Below, one piece after another: positions 18,901 through 26,487 of a stretch of DNA of 61,042 nucleotides. The stretch is from an uncultured Erysipelotrichaceae bacterium (GTDB lineage: Bacteria; Bacillota_I; Bacilli_A; RF39; UBA660): assembly GCA_902764545.1 (NCBI GenBank), contig CACWWC010000007.1:1-61042 (forward strand). The letters are read 5' to 3'. The notes below the pieces were generated by a model, which ran no database searches, had not been told where the DNA came from, and worked only from the letters and a program-made list of their open reading frames with translations. The position numbers and the translations under genes are program-made. Position 1 is the stretch's first letter; each line of letters opens with the position of its first letter.

Positions 18901-19575
18901 CTATTTTTCTTGTTTTGTTTTATAAATCGATAAATATAAAAATGGTGTATCTAAAATCGCAATTATAATTTCTAAAATAGATGCGACTAAAGCTATTTCA
19001 AATATTGTATTAATTGGAAAGATTCCTATAAATGCCATAGTAGAAAATATAAAGTTTTCTAAACAATTACAGACTATTGTAGAAATATTGTTACGTATCC
19101 ATAGTTTTTTAGGCATTTTTTTCTTAATCCAAGTATATATATAAATATTAATAATATTACTAATAAAGTACATTAATATACTAGAAATACTTACTCTTAA
19201 ATTAATAGTGAATAAATTTTTCATAGATTCATTTGCTCGATCAACACTACTTGGAGTATATAATAAAGCAAATTGTGTCATTATAATAAAGGTAATTTGA
19301 GAAAAAACTGATAAAATAATTGCTTTTTTGGCACTGTCTCCTCCATATTTTTCTGTCAAAATATCTGCAGCTAGAAAGCTAGAGGCAAATAAAGCATTAC
19401 CTAAATTAGTTGTAAAAGAAAATACTTCAATACTTTTACAAACTAGTATATTGGCAAGTATTGTTGCAATACTTATCCAAATAAATAAACCTTCCTTTTT
19501 AAATATTTTTTCACTTAATACTGTTAAACTAAATGTAATAATTACACTTATAAATCCTAATAAAATATTATTCAT
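18901..19575 (-). CDS. yhhQ: YhhQ-family (VUT) queuosine-precursor transporter
   Basis: 224 residues, six or seven membrane helices. The ADILTEKYG motif near residue 70 is the hallmark of the vitamin-uptake-transporter (DUF165) family, whose YhhQ members import queuosine precursors (preQ0/preQ1 or queuine). The assignment is strengthened by the probable preQ1-I riboswitch directly upstream (19584-19627). It follows an SDR gene by 55 bp, but the riboswitch would control it independently. Confidence 0.85.
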   Translation of the reverse strand: MNNILLGFISVIITFSLTVLSEKIFKKEGLFIWISIATILANILVCKSIEVFSFTTNLGNALFASSFLAADILTEKYGGDSAKKAIILSVFSQITFIIMTQFALLYTPSSVDRANESMKNLFTINLRVSISSILMYFISNIINIYIYTWIKKKMPKKLWIRNNISTIVCNCLENFIFSTMAFIGIFPINTIFEIALVASILEIIIAILDTPFLYLSIYKTKQEK

Positions 19576-19583
19576 AATAAAAA

Positions 19584-19627
19584 CTCCTTCCCTTTTTTAT
19601 ACTAGGCTGTGTAGGTTAACTAGTATA
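19584..19627 (-). promoter_or_regulatory. Probable preQ1-I riboswitch controlling the YhhQ transporter
   Basis: In RNA order: stem strand UACUAG, loop containing CCUACACAGC, stem strand CUAGUA, then the A-rich linker UAAAAAA and GGGAAGGAG. This matches the class I preQ1 pseudoknot layout: short hairpin, CUACAC-like loop, A-rich tail, and a 3' element able to pair with the loop (CCU with AGG). The ribosome site lies in that 3' element, so binding preQ1 should block translation. Recognised by eye; no covariance model was run. Confidence 0.65.
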
Positions 19628-19629
19628 TA

Positions 19630-20268
19630 TTACCAAACAAAGTTTGATTTGATTTTTTCTCCATTATCGATAAGAATATCTTCTCCTGTCATACTCTTAT
19701 TAATAACAGAAATGAAATATGCAAAATCTGCGATTTCTTCTGGATTAGCCCATTTATTAAGTAAAGTTTCATTAAGCACTTCCTTATATAATTTAGGGCT
19801 ATCTAATATATGCTTATTAATTTTTGTAATAACTCCTCCTGGGGATATTGAATTAGATGTAGCGCCATATTCAGCTATTCTTAAAGCGATATTTTTCATA
19901 TATGTTACTACTCCGCCTTTAGAAGCAGCATATTCTGGAAATTCAGAACCTGTACTAGCACTACTTGAGGCAATAAAAACTATACTTTTAATATTCTTAT
20001 TTATATATTTTTCAGTGACATTAATTGTCCCTTTTAAATTAACATCAATATCATTATTATTTTGTACACCTGCATTATTTATAATAATATTAATATCATC
20101 TATATCTGGTAAATTATCACGTATATCTTGAATATAATGCTTATAATTAGTGTTTTTTATAGTAGCTTTTTCTATATCAAAGCCGATTACTTCATGACCG
20201 TTATCTAGAAATTTAGAGGCAATTGCTTTACCTATGCCATTACTACTACCTGTTACTAGTACTTTCAA
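19630..20268 (-). CDS. Short-chain dehydrogenase/reductase
   Basis: About 213 residues. NAD(P)-binding TGSSNGIGKA near the N-terminus, NNAGVQ near 66, Ser near 103, and the YAASKGG catalytic Tyr/Lys near 115-119. Substrate unknown. An ATG at 20283 is possible, but GGAGGTG lies after it and seven bases before a TTG at 20268, so I take the TTG as start. It is followed by the riboswitch region of the YhhQ gene. Confidence 0.85.
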   Translation of the reverse strand: MKVLVTGSSNGIGKAIASKFLDNGHEVIGFDIEKATIKNTNYKHYIQDIRDNLPDIDDINIIINNAGVQNNNDIDVNLKGTINVTEKYINKNIKSIVFIASSSASTGSEFPEYAASKGGVVTYMKNIALRIAEYGATSNSISPGGVITKINKHILDSPKLYKEVLNETLLNKWANPEEIADFAYFISVINKSMTGEDILIDNGEKIKSNFVW

Positions 20269-20343
20269 TTTTATCACCTCCATTAACGCTTTAATACATT
20301 ATATCATAAAAGTGATTAATTATTTTTCATTATTTGCAAATTA

Positions 20344-20365
20344 AAAAGTCGGATTTATCCAACTT
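20344..20365 (-). terminator. Terminator after the 101-aa gene
   Basis: AAGTCGGAT and ATCCAACTT form an imperfect stem with a short loop; the A run at 20343-20347 gives a T tract on the minus strand. It lies about 40 bp downstream of the stop at 20406. Confidence 0.65.
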
Positions 20366-20405
20366 CGTAATTTTATCAAATACTAATATTATTTACTTTA
20401 TTATA

Positions 20406-20711
20406 TTATCTTCTTAAACTATATGTTTTTTCTTCTGATCCACTAATAAGTTCTTTTTTTTCATCTAGTAAATTCATTAATTTGATTTTATCTTCATCAC
20501 TTAATGATTCAACATATGCTTTAGTATCCTGTAATTCTGCGGCGTTAACATTAATTTGGATCATTTGATTTCCAGCAACTGATACCGTTGTTGCTGCTGT
20601 TGTTAATATTGTTCCTGTACTACCTAAATTATTATTATCATCAGCACTCATTGAACTGGTTGAGCCAAGACTAAATAATGTTGATGATGAGATATTTATT
20701 ATTGTTGACAT
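20406..20711 (-). CDS. Small Ser/Thr-rich protein of unknown function
   Basis: 101 residues. The first half is Ser/Thr/Gly/Asn-rich and uncharged except DDNNN; the second half is a charged helix (YVESLSDEDKIKLMNLLDEKKEL). There is no signal peptide. An AGGAGG ribosome site precedes the ATG. It lies 12 bp after the NTF2-like gene and is divergent from TetR, so it belongs to a small regulated operon. Function unknown. Confidence 0.65.
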   Translation of the reverse strand: MSTIINISSSTLFSLGSTSSMSADDNNNLGSTGTILTTAATTVSVAGNQMIQINVNAAELQDTKAYVESLSDEDKIKLMNLLDEKKELISGSEEKTYSLRR

Positions 20712-20722
20712 TTTCTTTCCTC

Positions 20723-21172
20723 CTAACTTTTATTTGTATATAACCATTCTCCATCTACTTTTTCAAAATAAGCAGATACATTAAATGGGTATGTTCCTTG
20801 TGCGCCATATGCATTTGCTGTAAGTATTAATCTTGCTTTTAAGATTGCTTTATTACCCTCTATTGATATTCTAGAATTTTCAATAGTATAAGATTGATAA
20901 TCCAATGCTCCTGTCTTTATATCTTCAAAGTATTCTTCTTTTGTCTGAGTTTTTCCAGACATATGAGTAAAGGTTGTTCCATCTTTAACGATACGGTTTA
21001 GTTTATCTATGTCTTTATCAACCATAGCTTGTTGCATTTCCTTATATCTACTTAAAACTATTTCTTCTTCGTTAGTTAAGTTACTAATACTACTATCTTT
21101 ATTATGGATTAGCATATATATTCCTCCAATACTAATTACTAATATGACTAGAATTATTATTATTTTTTTCAT
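20723..21172 (-). CDS. Membrane-anchored NTF2/SnoaL-like (DUF4440-type) protein
   Basis: About 149 residues: one N-terminal membrane helix (4-22), then a domain of about 115 residues with the pattern of the NTF2-like fold (YKEMQQAMVDKDIDKL, GKTQTKEEYFEDIKTG, AYFEKVDGEWLY). These small pockets bind ligands or act as isomerases; no catalytic residues can be assigned. The ATG at 21172 is preferred over 21178 because GAGAGG precedes it. Divergent from the TetR gene, which probably controls it. Confidence 0.75.
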   Translation of the reverse strand: MKKIIIILVILVISIGGIYMLIHNKDSSISNLTNEEEIVLSRYKEMQQAMVDKDIDKLNRIVKDGTTFTHMSGKTQTKEEYFEDIKTGALDYQSYTIENSRISIEGNKAILKARLILTANAYGAQGTYPFNVSAYFEKVDGEWLYTNKS

Positions 21173-21178
21173 AATCAT

Positions 21179-21305
21179 CCTCTCTTAATTATTACACTCG
21201 TGTTGCTTAACTTCTAATTTGATTATATAATAATCTTGAAGCAAATATAATAGTGAATTTGAGTTAATACTCACAACAAAAAAATTTGTGTATTAGGAGA
21301 TTTAT
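21179..21305. promoter_or_regulatory. Divergent promoter region between the NTF2-like gene and TetR
   Basis: 127 bp separate the two divergent genes and must hold both promoters and any TetR operator. AT-rich -10-like sequences occur on both strands, but I see no clear long palindrome. Confidence 0.4.
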
Positions 21306-21866
21306 ATGAAAGACGATGCTAGATTTATTAAAAATGAAGAGAAGATAATTGAAACATTTAAACAAATGGTCTTGGAAATGAACTTTGAAAATATTACAGT
21401 TAAAGAATTAACTGAAAGAGCTAAAATTAATAGAAAGACATTTTATCTACATTATTCTACTATTGAAGATTTAGTAAAGAATCTAGAAATAAAATATTGT
21501 GAAGAATATGTTAAATTCACAGATGGATTAGATATCTTTCATGATTATAAAGAAATCATTAAAAGATTTTATTTATTTCATATGCAAAAAGGTGAATTCA
21601 TGGATAAACTTACATGTGATCCAAATTATGAATATATTAGGAATCAAATGATAAATAAAGTTAAGCAATCATATATTGATTCATCTATTTTTAAAGAATT
21701 AGATAAACACACTTTGAATATTGCTATTAATTATATGCATAATACTACTCTATCTTTATATAAAGCATGGGTTAATGATAATAAAGCAATACCTTTTGAA
21801 GAAATAATTGAACTAAATTATAATCTTGTAATAAATGGACTATCTGGATTAACAAAAAAAGACTAG
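21306..21866 (+). CDS. TetR/AcrR-family transcriptional regulator
   Basis: 186 residues. The N-terminal HTH (ITVKELTERAKINRKTFYLHYSTIEDLV, about 31-58) is typical of the family; the C-terminal ligand domain is helical. An AGGAG ribosome site lies at 21295. One of only three plus-strand genes in the window, divergent from the NTF2-like/101-aa/SDR run, its likely target. Its TAG stop is formed inside the island terminator hairpin (GACTAG). Confidence 0.88.
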   Translation: MKDDARFIKNEEKIIETFKQMVLEMNFENITVKELTERAKINRKTFYLHYSTIEDLVKNLEIKYCEEYVKFTDGLDIFHDYKEIIKRFYLFHMQKGEFMDKLTCDPNYEYIRNQMINKVKQSYIDSSIFKELDKHTLNIAINYMHNTTLSLYKAWVNDNKAIPFEEIIELNYNLVINGLSGLTKKD

Positions 21867-21962
21867 AGTTTCTAGTCTTTTGTTTTATTATTTATTATTT
21901 TTTGCTTTGATTCCGGCTTGAATTGTAGTATAACTCGCAACACATATATGAATTATTTCTTA
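21858..21962. repeat. Displaced ppdK 3' tail, copy 3 (family A arm)
   Basis: Minus-strand codons for QAGIKAKNNK and TAA (21888-21920) plus a bidirectional hairpin AAAGACTAGA/TCTAGTCTTT (21858-21880) shared with the converging TetR gene. The upstream arm has TGTGTTGCGAGT like copies 1, 5 and 6. The stretch 21921-21996 holds no gene. Confidence 0.8.
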
Positions 21963-21996
21963 TTTGTGAAAATATATAACTATATTTATATAATTA

Positions 21997-24552
21997 TTAT
22001 AACCACTCACCAAATTTTTTAATATATATACTTTTTACTATTTGTGCAATTACTCCATATATTACTACAAAACCAATTAAATATAAATAATATATAGCTG
22101 GTAATATTACGAAGTTAAATCCTGTTGTAAAGCTTAATACTATAGGTACAGTTATAGTTGAAACTATTGTTAAGAATGTTAATAGTAATAAAGTATTACT
22201 TGGTCTAGATTTTGTAATATGATTTGTTCTTATATAGAATATCATAAATGTTTCTGTAACAATACACTCAACAAACCATGCTGTTTGGAAATAAGCTTGT
22301 AAATTCATTGAATTATATTTTAATACAAACCAGAATACTAGGAATGCTACTATATCTGTAATTGATGAGATAACTCCAAATATAACCATAAATCTTCCTA
22401 TTGATTTTATGTCCCACTTTTTTACTTTCCTTAAGAAACCTTCATCAACATTATCATATGGTATACCAATTTGTGATAATTCTACAATAAAATCTTGTAT
22501 TAACATTTGAATTGGTAATAACGGTAAGAATGGTAAAAATATAGATGCAATTAAGATACTAAATACATCCCCAAAGTCTTGACTTAAAGCTAGTTTCATA
22601 TATTTTAATATATTTCCATAAACAGTTCTACCTTCTATAACACCATTATGTATTACTTCTAAGTTTTGTTCTAAAAGAATTATATCACTTGATTCTTTGG
22701 CAATATCTGTTCCTCCATCTACACTTATTCCGACATCAGAACTTCTTAGTGCTGGAGCATCATTTACTCCATCACCCATATATCCTACTGAATGTCCATT
22801 TTTTCTTAGAATTGATACTACTCTTTCTTTTTGCATTGGATTCATTCTTGCAAATATATCTATTTCTTCTACTTTTTTACTTAGTTCATAATCATTTAAT
22901 TCATCTATTTCTTTTCCAGTTAAAATTTTAGTTTCTATTCCAACAGCATTACATATATTTTTAGTTGCAAAAGCATTATCTCCAGTTAGTATTTTTATAT
23001 CTACACCATATTCTTTTAATTTTTTAATAGTTTGTTCTGCTGATGGTTTTGGTGGATCCAAGAATGCAATTAAGCCAATTAATGTAAAATCCACTTCATC
23101 TTCTGCATCATACTCATCTACACCAGTATATTCTGGTTTAACTGCTAGAGCAATTACTTGCATTCCATCTTTTGCCATTTCTTCGGCTTTTTTATTTACT
23201 TTTTCTGTTATTTCTTTTGTAATTGGAACCTCTTCTCCATTTACTCGTGCCATATCACATACTTTTACTACTTCTTCTAATGCTCCTTTGGCAATTACGC
23301 TAATTTTATCATGATGAGTTACAACTATTGACGATCTTTTTCTCATATAATCAAATGGAATTTCATCTATTTTTTTATAGTTAGATATATCTACATTATG
23401 ACTTTTGGCATATTGAATTATAGCTTTATCTACTATGTTTTTATACCCCGTACCAAGAGAACTATTAACATATGCACATTTTAGTACATAATCATCATCT
23501 TCTCCATCAACATTAATATACTTTTGTAGTTCAATGTTGTTCTTTGTAAGAGTTCCTGTTTTATCAGTACATAACACATCCATAGAGCCTAAATTTTGAA
23601 TTGATTTAATACTTTTAACTAGAGTATTCTTTTTAGCTAATGCTTTACTTCCTTTAGTTAAGTTAACATTAACTATCATTGGTAACATACTAGGTGTAAT
23701 ACCTACAGCGACTGATAAAGCAAACAATATTGCTTGATTGATATTTCCTCTTATCATTCCATAAATTACAAATACTAATATACAAATAATCACCATACAT
23801 TTAATAAGAAGCCCTGTAATATGATTCATACCTTTATCAAAAGTTGTTTCTTCTTTAACTACTTCTTTTTGTTTGTTCATATTACCTATAAATGTATCAA
23901 GTCCAGTTTTAATAACTACACCTTTTCCTTGACCACTTATAACATTACAACCCATTAAACATATATTATTTATATCTATAGGATCATTAGATTTACTTTC
24001 TATATTGATATTCTTTTCTACTGCTGCACTTTCACCAGTAAATGCTGATTGATTAATAAATAAGTCTTTACTTTCAAACAAATATAAATCTGCTGGTATA
24101 ACACTTCCTGAACTTAATGTAATAATATCTCCATAGACTACTTTTTCTTGTCTTATTTCTTTTTGTTTACCTTCTCTTATAACATCAGTAAATATCCTTA
24201 TTTGTTCTTTTAATTTTTCATTAAATTTATATGTGGACCAATCTTGACTAAACCTTATAATAACACTTATTAATGTAATACCAAGTATTATAAAAGCACC
24301 TATTTTATCATCTGTAATAAAATCAATTGTGGCAAGTAAAAATAATATTAAGACAAACTTATCTTTTAATGCTTCAAACATAAAATATAATGGGGTTTTC
24401 TTTTTTCTATTAGTTGTGATGTTTTCTCCATATTCTTCTAATCTATGACGAAAAGCATTTATATTTAGTCCATCTTCATTTGTTTTAAATAGTTCCATTA
24501 TTTCTTCTTTACTTTTAGATGATAATTCTTTGTAATCTAAATCATTATTCAT
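21997..24552 (-). CDS. mgtA: Magnesium-translocating P-type ATPase
   Basis: About 851 residues, P3B-type ATPase that imports Mg2+. Phosphorylation motif DKTGTLTKNN near 330, TGES near 175, KGA near 420, TGDN near 525, and GDGVNDAP near 600, with ten membrane helices in the usual 4+6 pattern. The ATG at 24552 follows AGGATGTGAG; the GTG at 24561 is less likely. Only about 50 bp of leader separate it from the upstream terminator, so no Mg2+-sensing leader is visible. A single-gene cassette of the island. Confidence 0.92.
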   Translation of the reverse strand: MNNDLDYKELSSKSKEEIMELFKTNEDGLNINAFRHRLEEYGENITTNRKKKTPLYFMFEALKDKFVLILFLLATIDFITDDKIGAFIILGITLISVIIRFSQDWSTYKFNEKLKEQIRIFTDVIREGKQKEIRQEKVVYGDIITLSSGSVIPADLYLFESKDLFINQSAFTGESAAVEKNINIESKSNDPIDINNICLMGCNVISGQGKGVVIKTGLDTFIGNMNKQKEVVKEETTFDKGMNHITGLLIKCMVIICILVFVIYGMIRGNINQAILFALSVAVGITPSMLPMIVNVNLTKGSKALAKKNTLVKSIKSIQNLGSMDVLCTDKTGTLTKNNIELQKYINVDGEDDDYVLKCAYVNSSLGTGYKNIVDKAIIQYAKSHNVDISNYKKIDEIPFDYMRKRSSIVVTHHDKISVIAKGALEEVVKVCDMARVNGEEVPITKEITEKVNKKAEEMAKDGMQVIALAVKPEYTGVDEYDAEDEVDFTLIGLIAFLDPPKPSAEQTIKKLKEYGVDIKILTGDNAFATKNICNAVGIETKILTGKEIDELNDYELSKKVEEIDIFARMNPMQKERVVSILRKNGHSVGYMGDGVNDAPALRSSDVGISVDGGTDIAKESSDIILLEQNLEVIHNGVIEGRTVYGNILKYMKLALSQDFGDVFSILIASIFLPFLPLLPIQMLIQDFIVELSQIGIPYDNVDEGFLRKVKKWDIKSIGRFMVIFGVISSITDIVAFLVFWFVLKYNSMNLQAYFQTAWFVECIVTETFMIFYIRTNHITKSRPSNTLLLLTFLTIVSTITVPIVLSFTTGFNFVILPAIYYLYLIGFVVIYGVIAQIVKSIYIKKFGEWL

Positions 24553-24621
24553 TATTCTCACATCCTACAATTATTTTACCATAAAATTAAATGATTGAAT
24601 TATTGAATGTGACTTAATTTA

Positions 24622-24900
24622 AAAAGACTAGATTTCTCTAGTCTTTTTTAGTTTAATTACTTATTATTTTTTGCTTTGATTGCGACTTGTGCAACTGCTA
24701 GCCTAGGGGTGGTTACATCTGAACTTCCAAATAGAATTAATGAAAGAATTTAAAATCTGATAAATCATAATTAAATCAAGACTAAAATAAATTTTGTGTT
24801 TTCTATAAGAATATTATATGACGTTAAATATGAAATTATAAAAACAGAAAAATATCATAATATTAATCTTCATATTTTGGAGACTACGGCTACAGGGGGG
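24622..24900 (-). repeat. Displaced ppdK 3' tail, copy 4, with long family B arm
   Basis: Hairpin AAAGACTAGA/TCTAGTCTTT (24622-24646), then the tail (24657 onward). Reading the minus strand, homology to ppdK extends further than in family A: RLAVAQVAIKAKNNK, stop. Beyond it lie about 190 bp shared with copy 7, bounded by CTAGCCTAGGGG at 24699-24710 and GCTACAGGGGGG near 24890. This explains most of the 400-bp gap between MgtA and the next HTH gene. Confidence 0.8.
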
Positions 24901-24915
24901 TATAGAAAATAAACA

Positions 24916-24937
24916 TCATAATATCTTAATATTCTGA
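24916..24937 (-). other. 22-bp inverted-repeat cassette site S1
   Basis: TCATAA, ten bases (TATCTTAATA), TTCTGA; one arm is degenerate. It lies 20 bp downstream of the HTH gene stop. The flanks share further bases (GAACTAAT, TTGTAATTTA) with site S2 at 55563. Confidence 0.55.
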
Positions 24938-24957
24938 ACTAATTGATAAATTGTAAT

Positions 24958-25173
24958 TTACAGTTCAACATTTTCATTGATAAACGAAAATAAATCTTCA
25001 ACTTGGACATCAAAAACTTTTGCAATATCCATTGCAAGTTTCAAAGAAGGATTGTATCTTCCATTTTCTAAACACACTATTGTTTCTCTTCTGACACCCA
25101 CAAGTTCTGCAAGTTCAGACTGCTTCATTCCCGCATTTTCTCTATATTCTTTAATTCTGGTTACCAGTGACAT
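24958..25173 (-). CDS. Small XRE-family HTH regulator
   Basis: 71 residues, entirely a helix-turn-helix of the YozG/Cro type ([33 protein letters not shown]). It follows the four-helix protein gene by one base, a common regulator/membrane-protein pair. GC content is higher than in the surrounding genes, suggesting recent transfer. It probably represses its own promoter at 25634-25662. Confidence 0.9.
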   Translation of the reverse strand: MSLVTRIKEYRENAGMKQSELAELVGVRRETIVCLENGRYNPSLKLAMDIAKVFDVQVEDLFSFINENVEL

Positions 25174-25174
25174 A

Positions 25175-25585
25175 TTATGCTCCCTTCGAATCCATGATAC
25201 AAAATAGAACTGTTCGAAGGATTGACAATACTACAAGAAGTCCAACCAATATATATCCAAACACTTCTGCTGGACAGTTAAAACGAAGAACAGCTGTAGC
25301 AAAGGCAATGATCACAATTGCAACGGTGGTAACCTTAAAACAAATCGCATCTGATCTTCGAAGATTCAAGTCTGCTAGTTCATCAAAGACTTCCTTCTTA
25401 TACTGTCTCTCGCGCCAAGATAAACCACAAAAGAATAGAATTGTAAATATTGCTACACAGTTTTGAATGGTTGTGTAATATGCATGCCAGTCATTTCTAG
25501 CCCAGCACCAATAATAAACCGCAATACAAATTGCCAATATGATTCGAGAACCTACCAGTTCTCTTAATGTTACTTTATTTTTCAT
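25175..25585 (-). CDS. Membrane protein paired with the HTH regulator
   Basis: 136 residues with four membrane helices in two pairs (about 11-30, 38-55, 82-100 and 108-128) and charged loops. Size and partner match the DUF2178/YoaK-like membrane proteins that travel with small XRE regulators, but I cannot name the family with certainty. It is the first gene of the two-gene operon. Confidence 0.75.
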   Translation of the reverse strand: MKNKVTLRELVGSRIILAICIAVYYWCWARNDWHAYYTTIQNCVAIFTILFFCGLSWRERQYKKEVFDELADLNLRRSDAICFKVTTVAIVIIAFATAVLRFNCPAEVFGYILVGLLVVLSILRTVLFCIMDSKGA

Positions 25586-25605
25586 GATATACCTCCTTAA
25601 TTTTA

Positions 25606-25662
25606 TGTGATATATTTCTCACATCACAAAAAAAGTATATCACTCGTTACTTCTCGTGTCAA
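25606..25662 (-). promoter_or_regulatory. Strong promoter with inverted-repeat operator
   Basis: TTGACA (25657-25662) and TATACT (25634-25639) are separated by 17 bases. Just downstream lies TGTGATATATTTCTCACA with a further TCACA, an inverted repeat suited to the small HTH repressor. This is among the strongest promoters in the window. Confidence 0.7.
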
Positions 25663-25749
25663 GAAAAAATGTTAGAAATATATAACTTTTTTTTACATTC
25701 ACAAGTAATAAAGTCTTTATGCTACTAATCGTAATCAAGTTACAAATTA

Positions 25750-26334
25750 CTATTTATATAACGCTTTTAAATCTTCTCTTTCATATTTGTTATGTCCTTT
25801 TAAAGATTTTTTATATTTCCAACATTTAATTGCATGTTCTAGAGACTTATCTTTATTATCTTCAAAAAAATCTCTTATATATGTATTATATTCAAATTGC
25901 TTATCTATAGTTGTTTTATTTTTCTTCTTATCTTTTAAAATTTGATAATATGCATCAATTGATTCTTTATAAGTTTTTCCGGAATTATTCTTTAACCATT
26001 TTTGAAATAACACATTAAACGAAAAATTTTTACCAATTTGATTTTTATAAAATTCTCTATGCTTTTCTGAGCAGACAAAGTTTTCTTCAATTATTGAGTC
26101 TAAAGTAATTTCAGCCTGCATTAATGATCTTCTTGAATTATGAGATTTAATACTTCTTTCACCTGTATCTAAAAATTTAGATATTCTTTCTGTTAATTCT
26201 AGTTTTCCGCCAGTAGCTTGTAAATTGTTTTTTTTACAAAATTCTACTAATTCTTCTTTTAAATAATAATATGATTTAAAAGTATTACTATCTAACCCTT
26301 TTTCTAGATCAGGTCTTTTCTCCATATTATCCAC
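25750..26334 (-). CDS. SAP-domain protein with DUF6434-like C-terminal region
   Basis: 194 residues. An N-terminal SAP-like motif (about 25-55: LKEELVEFCKKNNLQATGGKLELTERI) of the kind that binds DNA, then an all-helical part with NSGKTYKESIDAYYQI and EYNTYIRDFFEDN typical of DUF6434 proteins in Firmicutes. Function unknown. A repeat CAAATTACTATTTAT lies on both sides of the gene (25742 and 26342), so it may be a separate cassette. Confidence 0.75.
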   Translation of the reverse strand: MDNMEKRPDLEKGLDSNTFKSYYYLKEELVEFCKKNNLQATGGKLELTERISKFLDTGERSIKSHNSRRSLMQAEITLDSIIEENFVCSEKHREFYKNQIGKNFSFNVLFQKWLKNNSGKTYKESIDAYYQILKDKKKNKTTIDKQFEYNTYIRDFFEDNKDKSLEHAIKCWKYKKSLKGHNKYEREDLKALYK

Positions 26335-26457
26335 TCACTTTCAAATTACTATTTATCTGTCAATTCAATTATACTACATTTTAAGAACGATTTTTCAAAT
26401 TCTCCAAAAAGACAAGTAATAAGAAGACCATATTCTTATGTTAAGAAACCAAATAAA

Positions 26458-26485
26458 AAAATTCACTTTTAATTAGTGAACTTTT
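26458..26485 (-). terminator. Terminator after the surface protein gene
   Basis: TTCACT and AGTGAA form a stem with a seven-base loop and A/T runs on both sides. It overlaps the stop codon of the gene at 26488. Confidence 0.8.
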
Positions 26486-26487
26486 TT

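Noticed and set aside
19328..20131. Plus-strand open frame of 267 codons over YhhQ and SDR
   Set aside because: Both minus-strand genes have clear family motifs; the plus-strand frame has a composition typical of an antisense shadow.
24553..24621. A magnesium-sensing leader upstream of MgtA
   Set aside because: Only about 50-70 bp separate the gene from the upstream terminator, too short for known Mg2+ riboswitches, and no matching structure was seen.
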